Below are positions 8,926 to 17,828 of a stretch of 64,000 nucleotides of DNA, one piece after another (positions within the stretch are counted from its first letter, which is position 1; each line of letters begins with the position of its first letter). The translations under genes and the position numbers were made by a program. Source of the DNA: Helicobacter mustelae (GTDB lineage Bacteria > Campylobacterota > Campylobacteria > Campylobacterales > Helicobacteraceae); contig NZ_LS483446.1 in NCBI RefSeq assembly GCF_900476215.1, positions 186,001 through 250,000 on the forward strand, given 5' to 3'. The notes beneath the pieces were generated by a model that saw only the letters and a list, made by a program, of their open reading frames with translations, was not told the DNA's origin and made no database searches.

Positions 8926-9546
8926 TTAGAGATGGGTGAGGATTTGGGTGAGGTCTTTAGTGTCGATGATGATGTTTGCATGGGGTTTTAGCACAGGCTT
9001 GGCGCAAAATGCAACGCGTGTCTTAGCATGCAAAAACATGCTGATGTCATTGGCACCATCGCCTACTACAAGTGTGTTTTGTCGCGAGATTCCAAAGGTT
9101 TGCTGCAGTTTTTGGAGCATCACTCCCTTGCTATCAGCAAACATCATGCTCCCGCCCACAAGCCCGCTGAGCTTGCCATCTTTGTGATGCAGGGTGTTGG
9201 CAAATGTCGCATCCATGCCAATTCTTTGGCGCAGTGGCTCTGTGGCGATGTCAAATCCTCCAGAAAAACAGATGCAAACATAGCCCAAGTTCTGTAGTGC
9301 TGGGATGATTTCTTTGGCCCCTGTGATAAGTGGAAGAGAGGAGCAGATCTCTAAAACTTGCGCATAATCTAGCCCCTGCAGCAACTTTGTGCGCAGCAGT
9401 AGGCTTTCAAAAAAATCCATCTCCCCTGCCATGGCCTTTTTGGTGATGGCGCTGATCTTTTCTTCTAATCCCATCTCTTTTCCAAGGATGCTAAGCGTCT
9501 CGCCGTCCATGAGTGTGGAGTCAAAATCAAAAATAGCAAGCTTCAT
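8926..9546 (-). CDS. serB: phosphoserine phosphatase
   Basis: Last step of serine synthesis: removes phosphate from 3-phosphoserine. The 206-residue HAD-superfamily protein has motif I DFDSTL at residues 7-12 (nucleophile Asp7), the motif II strand ending in FSGGF near 95, a conserved lysine in DSKG, and motif III/IV GDGANDISM near 162. Length matches H. pylori SerB, which lacks the N-terminal ACT domain of longer SerB proteins. The start overlaps the serA stop (ATGA), so the two are probably translationally coupled. A 22-nt stretch within the gene (9111-9132) is repeated exactly in the intergenic DNA downstream. Confidence 0.93.
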   Translation of the reverse strand: MKLAIFDFDSTLMDGETLSILGKEMGLEEKISAITKKAMAGEMDFFESLLLRTKLLQGLDYAQVLEICSSLPLITGAKEIIPALQNLGYVCICFSGGFDIATEPLRQRIGMDATFANTLHHKDGKLSGLVGGSMMFADSKGVMLQKLQQTFGISRQNTLVVGDGANDISMFLHAKTRVAFCAKPVLKPHANIIIDTKDLTQILTHL

Positions 9547-11126
9547 TGTGCTGGGCCTAGGTAGATGTAGCTGGGTTTACCGATACCATCAGTTTGGCGG
9601 ATTTCTTCTAGCACTTCATTTTGGATCGCTACATCTGTGCTAATCAGCATCAAGGATTCTCCATTTTTCCCCTGCGTGACGCTCATATGATTGATGTTGA
9701 TCTGATGTTTGCTACCTAGGATCTCTGCGATTTTGGCAATCATTGCAGGCTTATTTTGGTGTGGGATGAGTAGCGTATGCTGCCCGATGCTAAAGGCTGT
9801 TTCATATTCATCTAGGCACAGGACTTTGGGAATATTTGCGACCATGCTCACACTGATGGAATGCTCGGCATTTTTGCCCTTGGCTTTGATGCTAAGGAGG
9901 CTTGGGAAATTGCAAGGGAGGCTTGATTGGATGATCATATGCGTGATGCCACTTTGCTTGGCAATGAGGGGTGCATTGACATAATTCACATCCTCAAAAT
10001 GCGCACTCAATATGCCCTTGAGGATGGCTACCTCCAGGGATTCGAGATTTTTGCTAGCAAGCTCTCCTTGGGCAGTGATGGCGATGCTTTCGATCTTTTC
10101 TTGTAGGAGCTGGGCGATGAAAGCCCCGGCGTTTTGGGCGATTGGCATATAGTCTTTGATGGGCTCAAGCTTGTCGGCGCGCAGGGAGGGGATATTCACC
10201 GCAGATTGGGCTGTACCCCCGCTTAATACGGATTTGATTTGTCCGGCCACATCGATGGCGACATTGAGTTGAGCCTCCTCCGTGCTCGCGCCTAGATGCG
10301 GGGTTAGCACGGCTTTTGGACAACCGCGTAATGGGAAATTCTGTGTATCTGGTTCATTCTCAAAAACATCCAATGCAGCTCCACCAATATGACCTGCATC
10401 AATGCTCTCTCGCAGAGCAATTTCATCAATGATCCCCCCGCGGCTTGCATTGATGATGTAGGCCCCTTTTTTCATCAATGCTAGAGTATCCTTGTTGATC
10501 ATATGAGTGGTTTCTTTGGTCTTTGGGACATGTAGCGTGAAATAATCACATTTTTTCAAAAAAGATTCTAGATCAGTGAAATACTCCCCGCCTTCTTGTT
10601 GTACGATGTCTTGACTGGCATAGGGATCAAACACGCAAAGTGACATACCCAGAGTCACTGCAACCCTTCCTACATGTTTGCCTATGCGCCCAAATCCCAC
10701 GATCCCCAGGGTCTTGCCATAGAGCTCTCTGCCTACAAATTTGGAGCGCTCCCATTTGCCCTCTTGCACGGATGCATTGGCAAGGGGGATGTTTCTTGTG
10801 AGGGCAAAGATGAGCCCTAGGGTGTGCTCGGCTGCAGCAATTGTATTGCCATCAGGGGAGTTGGTGACAATGATTCCCTTTTGTGTGGCTGCCTCTATAT
10901 CAATATTATCCACGCCCACCCCGGCGCGTCCGATGATTTTGAGTTTGCTGTGTTGGATCACTGCAGAGGTTACTTTTGTTTGTGAGCGCACCATGAGTGC
11001 ATCGTAATTGGGAATGATTTTTATGAGCTCTTGCTCTTGCATCGTGGGTAAAAGATCTACGCGTGCCACATCACGTAAAATGCTCTCCACACAAGGATTG
11101 ATTGAGTCTGTAACTAAAACTTTCAT
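9543..11126 (-). CDS. serA: D-3-phosphoglycerate dehydrogenase, long ACT-containing type
   Basis: First step of serine synthesis: oxidises 3-phosphoglycerate with NAD. The 527-residue length fits the type with an added ASB domain and C-terminal ACT domain. Visible signatures are RSQTKVTS, the NAD-binding loop GIVGFGRIGKHVG, NASRGGIIDE, DVFENEP and the catalytic-histidine segment LTPHLGASTEE. The ACT domain near the end (LLIPHQNKPAMIAKIAEIL) is a likely serine-feedback site by family analogy. The open frame begins earlier, but ATG at 11126 has AAAGGAAAA just before it and gives the family N-terminus MKVLVTDSINP. It lies 10 nt after the aminotransferase gene and overlaps serB. Confidence 0.95.
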   Translation of the reverse strand: MKVLVTDSINPCVESILRDVARVDLLPTMQEQELIKIIPNYDALMVRSQTKVTSAVIQHSKLKIIGRAGVGVDNIDIEAATQKGIIVTNSPDGNTIAAAEHTLGLIFALTRNIPLANASVQEGKWERSKFVGRELYGKTLGIVGFGRIGKHVGRVAVTLGMSLCVFDPYASQDIVQQEGGEYFTDLESFLKKCDYFTLHVPKTKETTHMINKDTLALMKKGAYIINASRGGIIDEIALRESIDAGHIGGAALDVFENEPDTQNFPLRGCPKAVLTPHLGASTEEAQLNVAIDVAGQIKSVLSGGTAQSAVNIPSLRADKLEPIKDYMPIAQNAGAFIAQLLQEKIESIAITAQGELASKNLESLEVAILKGILSAHFEDVNYVNAPLIAKQSGITHMIIQSSLPCNFPSLLSIKAKGKNAEHSISVSMVANIPKVLCLDEYETAFSIGQHTLLIPHQNKPAMIAKIAEILGSKHQININHMSVTQGKNGESLMLISTDVAIQNEVLEEIRQTDGIGKPSYIYLGPAQ

Positions 11127-11136
11127 GAATTTTCCT

Positions 11137-12285
11137 TTAAGTATTTTTAAGGTTTTGGATGAGGGTTTTGACACCACTGCCTAGAGCAAAGGAATGGCCT
11201 AGCTTATAGAGTGTAGCCTCAAGTGCTGCAACTGCGCTAATGAGGTCACGCTCGCAAACATATCCCAAAGTGCCGATGCGAAAGATTTTATTTTCCAGCG
11301 CATTTTGTCCATTGGCAACCAATACATCAAAATCTTCTTTGAGGACCCTGCGAATGGAGGGTACATCAATGCCACTAGGTGGGAGGATGGATGTGATGGC
11401 AAAGCTGGCATTTTTATCCTCTTTGACAAATAACTCCAGCCCCATGGCGCGGATGGCCTGGCGCAAAGAGAGTGCAAAGCGCTTGTGTCTGGCGTTGATT
11501 TTTTCTATCCCTTCTTCTTTGAGGAGTTTGAGTGCTTCATGCAAACCAAAAACAAGATTGACTGCTGGGGTGTAGGGGGTGGTGTTTTTTTCTAGGGCTT
11601 TTTGATGAGCCAAAAAATCAAAATAAAAGCTAGGATAGAGGCATTTTTCTCTGGCCTCCATGGCTTTTTTGCTTGCAGAGAGAAATGCAAGTCCTGGGGG
11701 GAGCATGAAGCCCTTTTGTGATCCAGAGACAAGGATGTCAATACCCCATTCATCCATTTTGCAGGGCATGGCACACAGGCTTGTAATCCCATCAACAATG
11801 GCAAGTGCGCCAGATTTTTGGATGATTGCACATAGGCTTTTTACATCATTGGCAGCACCTGTGGAGGTCTCGCTATGTGTGAGGGTCACAGCCTTTGTGT
11901 CGGGGAATTTTTGGAGCATGGATTCAAGATCTTTTGGGTGAATTACCTCTCCTGGATCTGCTTGCAAGACTTCCACCATAGCACCGCGACTTTTGGCAAT
12001 TTTGACCCAGCGCTCACCAAAATTTCCAATCACTAGGCACAGCACTCTATCCCCTGGGTTGAGGACATTCTCTAATGCCCCACACATCGCTCCTGTGCCG
12101 CTAGCAGCATAGACAAATACAGGATTTTTGGTCTGAAAAATCTCTTTAAGATCCAAAAATACTTCCCGTAGGATCTGGGAAAATTCTGGGCTTCTATGCC
12201 CGATGGGGTGCCTTGCGCTGGCTTGCAATACGCTTTGAGGTACGGGGGTGGGCCCAGGGATCATCAAAAAGGTTTTTTCTTTCAT
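11137..12285 (-). CDS. class V aminotransferase, probable phosphoserine aminotransferase
   Basis: PLP enzyme of fold type I, class V, of the alanine-glyoxylate/serine-pyruvate aminotransferase type: MIPGPTPVP at the start, YAASGTGAMCGALEN near residue 60, VDGITSL with the cofactor aspartate near 165, and SGSQKGF with the Schiff-base lysine at about 191. It is not a classical SerC sequence. Because it lies directly upstream of serA-serB in one transcription unit, the likely reaction is conversion of 3-phosphohydroxypyruvate to phosphoserine, completing the pathway. AGT-type enzymes doing this job are known in some archaea and bacteria. Start chosen at ATG 12285, six bases after GGAG; upstream in-frame ATGs lack this. 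Alanine-glyoxylate activity remains possible. Confidence 0.85.
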   Translation of the reverse strand: MKEKTFLMIPGPTPVPQSVLQASARHPIGHRSPEFSQILREVFLDLKEIFQTKNPVFVYAASGTGAMCGALENVLNPGDRVLCLVIGNFGERWVKIAKSRGAMVEVLQADPGEVIHPKDLESMLQKFPDTKAVTLTHSETSTGAANDVKSLCAIIQKSGALAIVDGITSLCAMPCKMDEWGIDILVSGSQKGFMLPPGLAFLSASKKAMEAREKCLYPSFYFDFLAHQKALEKNTTPYTPAVNLVFGLHEALKLLKEEGIEKINARHKRFALSLRQAIRAMGLELFVKEDKNASFAITSILPPSGIDVPSIRRVLKEDFDVLVANGQNALENKIFRIGTLGYVCERDLISAVAALEATLYKLGHSFALGSGVKTLIQNLKNT

Positions 12286-12336
12286 TTCTTGCTCCATTTT
12301 TTTTGAATTGATTTGCAACTAGGTGTTACAAAAAAA

Positions 12337-12342
12337 ACTATA
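12337..12342 (-). promoter_or_regulatory. possible promoter of the aminotransferase-serA-serB operon
   Basis: On the minus strand TATAGT at 12342-12337 lies about 50 nt upstream of the aminotransferase start, just past the porin stop. Confidence 0.4.
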
Positions 12343-12357
12343 TTAGCAAAAAAATTA

Positions 12358-13557
12358 TCAAAACCTAAAGCGGACTCCTCCGTTGACCTCAGTGACTGTC
12401 GGGATGGCGCCAGATCCCAGGTGTGTGTTTAGCAGATTGATGAGCATGAAGATGTTGTTTGTGATTCGGATTTCTGTGGTGAAATCCAGTTCGTTTTGGC
12501 GGAAATGTCCTGCATTGTGGACAAAAGAAGTCGTCCCATAGATGAGGGAAAAGTTGAAGCGCTGCACTTTTACCTTGATGGCACCATAAAAAACATTGGC
12601 ATCTTTTTGGGTTCGCACTGCCTTCCCTCCCCAGACAAAGAAGGGCGCAACCCTATCTCCTAGGCTCTCTAGACTCCCCCAGCCTGCTTTTTTTGCCGTG
12701 TGGATGTATCCTAGTGTGAGCTGTACAATCTCCTTGTAGCCTCCATACACATGCCCATCAATCTCATAGGCATTGGGAGCATTTTTACCATGTTCGATGC
12801 TATAAGTGCCCCCAATCTCCCCACCGAGGGAAAATTTTTCTGTGGCAAAGGAGCTGGTGGCGCGCAGTCCAAAGGCGGTGAAAATATTTGGAGCAAAGTA
12901 GCTATAGGCCTTAATTGTTAGCAAATCTTCAAGGGGTTCGTATTTCACACCTAGATTGGCAATGCCAAAGCCATTTTTTGGGTTGACTGCATAGAAATTG
13001 GTCATTTGGTGGTAATCAATTCGCCCATAGGTACGCGCCCAAAAGGCCTCCAAAAGCAATTTATTGATGGTTTTGTTGCGGATCCAGATGCCATCTGTGA
13101 GTGTGTTGATCCATTCATTTTTGATGGCGATGCGCCCGCCCTTGATGCTTGTATCTCCGTCAAAATATTCCAAGAAGCTCTCGCCAATAGAGGCTTGAGA
13201 GGTGCTGAAAAAATCCTTATTAGAATCCAGATTTCCAGTGGGGAGGTGGAGATTTTTGTGGAGATTGTAAAATGGCTGGGCTGCAGCAAAGCTAATTGAG
13301 GCGCGGATATTTTTATAAAATCCTGAGGTATAGCCTAGCCTGATATTGCCCAGTATATATCCCGTATTGCCCAAATACCCATAAGTGGCAAGCTGGGAGA
13401 GGGGGAAGATCATAGCTCTCCCAGAGCCTAATTTCTGCCAATCTGTATAAAAAATCAAATCCCCTTTTGTTACGCCATTTTTGAGTGCCTCATCGATGCT
13501 ATCATAGCTCCATAAAAACCCCACACAGACACAAAGCAGCGCTAGCTTTTTCCTCAC
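12358..13557 (-). CDS. outer-membrane porin, Helicobacter Hof-like family
   Basis: A 399-residue exported beta-barrel protein. A signal peptide (RKKLALLCVCVGFLWS) precedes the mature sequence. It continues with alternating hydrophobic strands rich in Tyr, Phe and Gly, and ends VNGGVRFRF with the terminal phenylalanine needed by the barrel assembly machinery. The N-terminal mature region (DLIFYTDWQKLGSG, RLGYTSGFYKNIRASISF) resembles the Hof/OprD-like porins of Helicobacter. I recall the Hof family as putative small-solute or cation porins; the substrate here is unknown. GTG at 13557 was chosen because AGGAG lies five bases before it, although the frame stays open upstream into panC. It sits 8 bases after panC. 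Confidence 0.8.
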   Translation of the reverse strand: MRKKLALLCVCVGFLWSYDSIDEALKNGVTKGDLIFYTDWQKLGSGRAMIFPLSQLATYGYLGNTGYILGNIRLGYTSGFYKNIRASISFAAAQPFYNLHKNLHLPTGNLDSNKDFFSTSQASIGESFLEYFDGDTSIKGGRIAIKNEWINTLTDGIWIRNKTINKLLLEAFWARTYGRIDYHQMTNFYAVNPKNGFGIANLGVKYEPLEDLLTIKAYSYFAPNIFTAFGLRATSSFATEKFSLGGEIGGTYSIEHGKNAPNAYEIDGHVYGGYKEIVQLTLGYIHTAKKAGWGSLESLGDRVAPFFVWGGKAVRTQKDANVFYGAIKVKVQRFNFSLIYGTTSFVHNAGHFRQNELDFTTEIRITNNIFMLINLLNTHLGSGAIPTVTEVNGGVRFRF

Positions 13558-13565
13558 CCATACTC

Positions 13566-14390
13566 CTAAAACCAAAGATTATCCAACAATCTTGTATTGC
13601 CAACTTTTGCAGCAATGAGCACAAGCGAGCGTAATGGCAGGATTTCTGGGATTTCTTGCAAGTCATAATTCACTAGTGCGAGATAGTCTAGCTGCACATT
13701 TTGCAAGATTTTCTTGGCAGATTCTAGCAGGATGCGTGCATCGCTCACGCCATTTTTTACAAGTTTTTGGATTTGCTCTAGACTCCTTGGAATCTCTAGG
13801 GCATGGTTGCGCTCAGTACTAGAGAGATAGACATTTCTTGAGCTGAGTGCCAGGCCATCAGTATCGCGTAGTGTGGGGCAGGGGATGATTGTGATGGGGA
13901 GGAAGGTGTCTGCTACTAGGCGTTGTAAAATCAGCAATTGTTGCGCATCTTTTTGACCAAAATAAGCATGTGTGGGCTGTGCGAGATGGAAGAGTTTGAG
14001 TATGATTTGTAGCACCCCTGCAAAATGCCCCTCACGGATAAAACCCTCAAATACATAGCCCATGTTTTTGGGTGGATTGAGTGTGATTTCATCCCTATTG
14101 CTATAAATGCTTTCTGCTTTGGGAGCAAAAATCGCACTTACGCCTAATTCTTTACATAATGCACAATCCCTATCAAAACTGCGGGGATATTTCTCAAAAT
14201 CTTCTCCAGGGCCAAATTGCGTGGGGTTGACAAAAATGCTTACAATGGTATGCGTATTTTGAGAGAGGGATTTTTGCATGAGGCTTTGATGCCCTGCATG
14301 CAGTGCTCCCATAGTGGGTACAAGTCCGATGTTAGATGTTAGATTTTTGCGGTATTCTTGCAATTCTTTCGGGGTTTTTAGGATTTGCAT
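13566..14390 (-). CDS. panC: pantothenate synthetase
   Basis: Condenses pantoate with beta-alanine using ATP, in the cytoplasm, towards coenzyme A. At 274 residues it has the nucleotidyltransferase signatures: VPTMGALHAGH near residue 24 (HIGH-like), FVNPTQFGPGEDFEKYPR, EGHFAGV near 123, AYFGQKDAQQ, and the KMSKS-equivalent SSRNVYLS near 185. It overlaps pyrF by 13 nt and is followed by the porin gene. pyrF-panC is the order I recall in H. pylori. Its partner panB lies about 18 kb away on the other strand. Confidence 0.95.
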   Translation of the reverse strand: MQILKTPKELQEYRKNLTSNIGLVPTMGALHAGHQSLMQKSLSQNTHTIVSIFVNPTQFGPGEDFEKYPRSFDRDCALCKELGVSAIFAPKAESIYSNRDEITLNPPKNMGYVFEGFIREGHFAGVLQIILKLFHLAQPTHAYFGQKDAQQLLILQRLVADTFLPITIIPCPTLRDTDGLALSSRNVYLSSTERNHALEIPRSLEQIQKLVKNGVSDARILLESAKKILQNVQLDYLALVNYDLQEIPEILPLRSLVLIAAKVGNTRLLDNLWF

Positions 14391-15079
14391 TCTTCAATTT
14401 CCTTATAGATGTTATTCACCACTTCTTGGGGATTTTGTGCTTTGTAGATAGGGCGGCCAATCACGATGAAGTTAGATCCTTGCTGGTGGGCATCTTTGAT
14501 GCTTCCTACACGTTGCTGGTCATTGCTCTCTTCGCAAAAAGGACGGATTCCAGGAGTGAGTGTCAAGAAAGAATCTGAGGTATTTTGCTTGATAAGTTTG
14601 CTTTCAAAAACCGAACACACAACGCCATCCAACTTGCTTTCATGCGCCATTTTTCCAAGAGCAATGGCGCAGGTTTCTAGATCCCTTGCATAAACCTCCC
14701 TAAAACTCCTTGCATCAAAGCTTGTAAGCGCGGTCACTCCAAGGACTAGAGGGCGTTTGTCTAAGAGATTGAGTCGCTGCATGAGATTTTGCATCGCTAT
14801 TGTGCCACTGCTTGCATGAATGGTGATCATGTCCACTCCGAGCTTTGCGCATTCCTCTGCCGCATCTGCCATGGTGTTGGGGATGTCATAGAGCTTGAGA
14901 TCAAGAAAAATACGGAATTTCTCATTGATTTTTTTAATAGATTCCAAAAAAGCCACTCCATCGCGGATAAAGCTGCGCAGACCCACCTTCACCCAGAGAT
15001 GGGGGAAATCTTTGAGTTCTTCTAAAAGTTTGAGGTTTTTTTGCCTAGATTCTAGATCTAGTGCTAGGCAGAGTTGCAT
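14378..15079 (-). CDS. pyrF: orotidine-5'-phosphate decarboxylase
   Basis: Last step of UMP synthesis. The 233-residue TIM barrel has LALDLES at the N-terminus, the catalytic cluster FLDLKLYDIPNTM near residue 58 (Asp/Lys/Asp), LTPGIRP near 175, and the phosphate-binding end VIGRPIY near 205. Start ATG at 15079 is preceded by AAGGAG. The 3' end overlaps panC by 13 nt. The gene is divergent from carbonic anhydrase, with which it shares a roughly 425-bp upstream region. Confidence 0.95.
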   Translation of the reverse strand: MQLCLALDLESRQKNLKLLEELKDFPHLWVKVGLRSFIRDGVAFLESIKKINEKFRIFLDLKLYDIPNTMADAAEECAKLGVDMITIHASSGTIAMQNLMQRLNLLDKRPLVLGVTALTSFDARSFREVYARDLETCAIALGKMAHESKLDGVVCSVFESKLIKQNTSDSFLTLTPGIRPFCEESNDQQRVGSIKDAHQQGSNFIVIGRPIYKAQNPQEVVNNIYKEIEECKS

Positions 15080-15504
15080 TTTTTCTCCTTAATGTCGCTT
15101 TTTAAATCCGCTTGGTTTTTTTGATTTTTTCATTTTTTGCGCTCATCTTTGCACCCATGTAATCCACTCAAGAGGCCATCCAAAAGAAGAATCCCTGTTT
15201 TCTGGCCGGGATTGTAATTTTGATGGGGTGGCGTTTATTTTGGGGATGAAATGCCAAAATTTTACCAAAAAAATCAAAAATCCCCATCAAGCCTGTCTTA
15301 AAGGTTTTGAGAATTTTGCACATCTCCCACCAAACAAAAATCAGCCAAAATCCCATCAAAATCAGGGCAAAAACCACAAAAGCACGGCGATAAAATTCCG
15401 CCAAACAATGGCGAGAAAGCCCTGCTAAAATCCCTTCAAATTCCAAGCCTTGTCTTTCCAGTGTTATAATGGCGGAATTTTTTTCACAAAAGTTAAGGAA
15501 TGTG
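15080..15504. other. divergent intergenic region between pyrF and carbonic anhydrase
   Basis: About 425 bases. It holds the carbonic anhydrase promoter near the right end. A minus-strand open frame (15168-15446) would encode a 92-residue peptide with one hydrophobic stretch, but it begins at TTG without a well-spaced ribosome site. Nothing else is recognised. Confidence 0.5.
15462..15470 (+). promoter_or_regulatory. promoter of the carbonic anhydrase-kdsA-ribH-nusB operon
   Basis: TGTTATAAT at 15462-15470: a consensus TATAAT with a TGn-type extension, 35 nt upstream of the chosen start. Confidence 0.7.
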
Positions 15505-16149
15505 ATGAAGGAATTATTTGATGGAGCAGTAAAGTTTCAAGAAGATGATTTTATGCAATACAAAGAGTTGTATAAAAGTCTAGAAAAGCATCAAGACCCT
15601 CATACTCTATTTCTGACTTGTGTGGATTCTAGGGTGGTGCCAAACTTGATTACCAACACATTGCCTGGAGATTTATTTGTGATTCGCAATATGGGAAACA
15701 TCGTGCCCCCATATCATGAAGGTTCCCATAGGAGAGAGGGATATCTTTCTACCACTTCTGCTATAGAATATGCGCTCAATGTATTAGATATCAAAAATAT
15801 CATTATTTGCGGGCATAGCGATTGCGGGGCTTGTGCTGCGATCTATGAGGGGGAGGAAATGCTAAAGAGGGCTCCCTATGTCAAGAAATGGGTGGAGCTG
15901 CTTGAGCCAGTCAAAAAAAAGGTGCTCGCCTTCCATCCCAAAAGCAGAATCAAGCGCATGTGGCTTACGGAACAGATTAACATAGAGCAGCAATTAGAAA
16001 ATCTCATGACCTATCCTTTCGTAGAAGAGAAATTTGATCGTGGGGAGCTGCGCATTTATGGTTGGTATTATATGATTGCTACAGGGGAAATTTTTAATTA
16101 TAATATGATTACGAGGGAATTTAAAGCCATCAACAAGGAAAAGAAGTGA
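15505..16149 (+). CDS. can: beta-class carbonic anhydrase
   Basis: Interconverts CO2 and bicarbonate. The 214-residue protein has the zinc and catalytic residues of the beta class: Cys39-x-Asp41-Ser-Arg43 in [10 protein letters not shown], and His104-x-x-Cys107 in GHSDCGAC. No signal peptide is seen, so it is cytosolic. The frame is open to 15469, but that start would overlap the -10 box; ATG 15505 has AAGGA five bases before it. It overlaps kdsA (GTGA). The order carbonic anhydrase-kdsA-ribH-nusB matches the H. pylori operon I recall. In gastric species beta-CA supports pH homeostasis and bicarbonate supply. Confidence 0.94.
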   Translation: MKELFDGAVKFQEDDFMQYKELYKSLEKHQDPHTLFLTCVDSRVVPNLITNTLPGDLFVIRNMGNIVPPYHEGSHRREGYLSTTSAIEYALNVLDIKNIIICGHSDCGACAAIYEGEEMLKRAPYVKKWVELLEPVKKKVLAFHPKSRIKRMWLTEQINIEQQLENLMTYPFVEEKFDRGELRIYGWYYMIATGEIFNYNMITREFKAINKEKK

Positions 16150-16955
16150 ATCAAAAATTTCTATTATTGAGCGGATGCTGTGTGATTGAAAGTTATGAGA
16201 GTTTGGCACGCGTGGCAGAAGAGTTAAAGCCCTTAGCAAACCATCCAAAAATTGATTTTTATTTCAAATCTAGCTTTGATAAAGCCAATCGCACCAGTTT
16301 GGATAGTTTTCGGGGTCCAGGGCTAGAGGCAGGATTGGAAATGCTGGGTCAAATTAAAAAAGAATTTGGCTATAAAATTCTCACAGATATCCATGAGAGT
16401 CATCAAGCACAAGCCATTGCAAAGGTCGCTGATATCGTGCAGATTCCTGCATTTCTTTGTCGACAGACTGACCTCATCGTCGCAGTGGCCAAGACAGATT
16501 GCATCATCAATATCAAAAAGGGGCAATTTATGAATCCTAAGGATATGCAATATTCTGTGCTCAAAGCCATCAAGACGCGAGGGGGAAGTGTGGCGACCTA
16601 TGAGGAAAGCACAAAGCATCGTGTGTGGCTGACAGAGAGGGGGAGCAGCTTTGGTTATGGAAATCTCGTTGTGGACATGCGCTCTTTGGTAATCATGCGT
16701 AATTTTGCTCCAGTGATTTTTGATGCAACCCATAGCGTGCAGATGCCAGGAGGTGCTGGGGGCAAAAGCACGGGGGATGTGAGCTTTGTGCCCTATCTTG
16801 CGCGCGCAGCAACAAGCGTGGGAATTGATGGGATTTTTGCAGAGACGCATTTTGATCCTAGCAGTGCACTAAGTGATGGGCCCAATATGATCCCCACCGC
16901 AAAAATGCCAGCTTTAATAGAAGAATTATTAAAAATCAAGGAGCTTGTCCAATGA
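16146..16955 (+). CDS. kdsA: 3-deoxy-8-phosphooctulonate synthase (KDO-8-P synthase)
   Basis: Condenses arabinose-5-phosphate and phosphoenolpyruvate for the lipopolysaccharide core sugar KDO. The 269-residue TIM barrel has [11 protein letters not shown] near residue 40, [59 protein letters not shown] and [16 protein letters not shown]. Cys12 in SGCCVIES aligns with the metal-ligand cysteine of metal-dependent KdsA enzymes, whereas the E. coli type has Asn there. This suggests the metal-dependent class. The start is GTG, overlapping the carbonic anhydrase stop, with AAGGAA upstream. The stop overlaps the ribH ATG. Confidence 0.96.
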   Translation: MNQKFLLLSGCCVIESYESLARVAEELKPLANHPKIDFYFKSSFDKANRTSLDSFRGPGLEAGLEMLGQIKKEFGYKILTDIHESHQAQAIAKVADIVQIPAFLCRQTDLIVAVAKTDCIINIKKGQFMNPKDMQYSVLKAIKTRGGSVATYEESTKHRVWLTERGSSFGYGNLVVDMRSLVIMRNFAPVIFDATHSVQMPGGAGGKSTGDVSFVPYLARAATSVGIDGIFAETHFDPSSALSDGPNMIPTAKMPALIEELLKIKELVQ

Positions 16956-17431
16956 ATATCCTGGAAGGAAAGATTACCCTTAGCGGAGAGGAAAAAATCG
17001 CAATTATTGCCAGTCGTTTCAATCATATCATCACAGATCGCTTAATAGAAGGAGCAAAGGATAGTTTTTTGCGCCATGGCGGAGATGAAAGCAGGCTGGA
17101 TTTAGTGCTAGTCCCTGGAGCATATGAGATCCCCTTTGTGCTAGATCGTCTGCTCTCTGGCGGTCATTATGATGGAATCTGCACGCTTGGTGCGATCATC
17201 CGAGGTTCCACTCCACATTTTGACTATGTGAGCGCAGAATCCACCAAGGGTATTGCAAACACCACGCTCAAGTATCAAACCCCTGTAACCTTTGGCGTTC
17301 TCACTACTGAAAATATTGAGCAGGCAATTGAACGCGCGGGAAGCAAGGTGGGAAATAAGGGATTTGAGGCCATGAGTGGACTCATTGAGCTTATTAGTCT
17401 TTATAGAGAGATAAAAAACAAAAGAGGATGA
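16952..17431 (+). CDS. ribH: 6,7-dimethyl-8-ribityllumazine synthase
   Basis: Penultimate step of riboflavin synthesis. The 159-residue protein carries the family motifs [15 protein letters not shown] near residue 18, VPGAYEIPF near 54, and [14 protein letters not shown] near 79 with the catalytic histidine; [11 protein letters not shown] is near 114. Members form 60-mer or pentameric shells; assembly state cannot be judged here. It overlaps kdsA by 4 nt and is followed by nusB after 4 nt, in an evident operon. Confidence 0.96.
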   Translation: MNILEGKITLSGEEKIAIIASRFNHIITDRLIEGAKDSFLRHGGDESRLDLVLVPGAYEIPFVLDRLLSGGHYDGICTLGAIIRGSTPHFDYVSAESTKGIANTTLKYQTPVTFGVLTTENIEQAIERAGSKVGNKGFEAMSGLIELISLYREIKNKRG

Positions 17432-17435
17432 TGTA

Positions 17436-17828
17436 ATGGCGACAAGATCACAGGCAAGAGAGGCGGTTATTGGGTTCTTGTATGCCTATGACATCGGCAA
17501 TCTTGAAATCAGAAAGATGGCAGTGGATATCTTAGAAGAGAAAAAAATCCGCAATAAACAACAAAGCTTTGCTCTGGATCTTTTTGATGGGATATTAAAA
17601 AATCTCGATTTATTAGATGAGCAAATCACTAGGCATCTCAAAGATTGGGAGTTTAAAAAGCTTGGTGGCATGGAGAGGGCGATTTTGCGACTAGGGGCTT
17701 ATGAGATTTTGTGCTGTCAGATTGATAAGCCAATTGTGATTAATGAGGCCATAGAGCTGGCTAAAAGCTATGGCGAAGAGATGGCTCCCAAACTCATTAA
17801 TGGAGTCCTAGATTCCTTAAAAAAATGA
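17436..17828 (+). CDS. nusB: transcription antitermination factor NusB
   Basis: Binds boxA RNA with ribosomal protein S10 during rRNA transcription. The 130-residue helical protein has the N-terminal arginine-rich start MATRSQAREAVIGFLYAYD and the conserved C-terminal half MERAILRLGAYEILC and VINEAIELAKSYGEE. Its length is typical. It is four nucleotides from ribH, and its stop overlaps the mechanosensitive-channel gene start (ATGA). Confidence 0.94.
   Translation: MATRSQAREAVIGFLYAYDIGNLEIRKMAVDILEEKKIRNKQQSFALDLFDGILKNLDLLDEQITRHLKDWEFKKLGGMERAILRLGAYEILCCQIDKPIVINEAIELAKSYGEEMAPKLINGVLDSLKK

Noticed and set aside
15168-15446. Minus-strand ORF of 92 residues with a hydrophobic stretch
   Set aside because: It starts at TTG with no well-spaced ribosome site, overlaps the flank of the carbonic anhydrase promoter, and shows no family feature.
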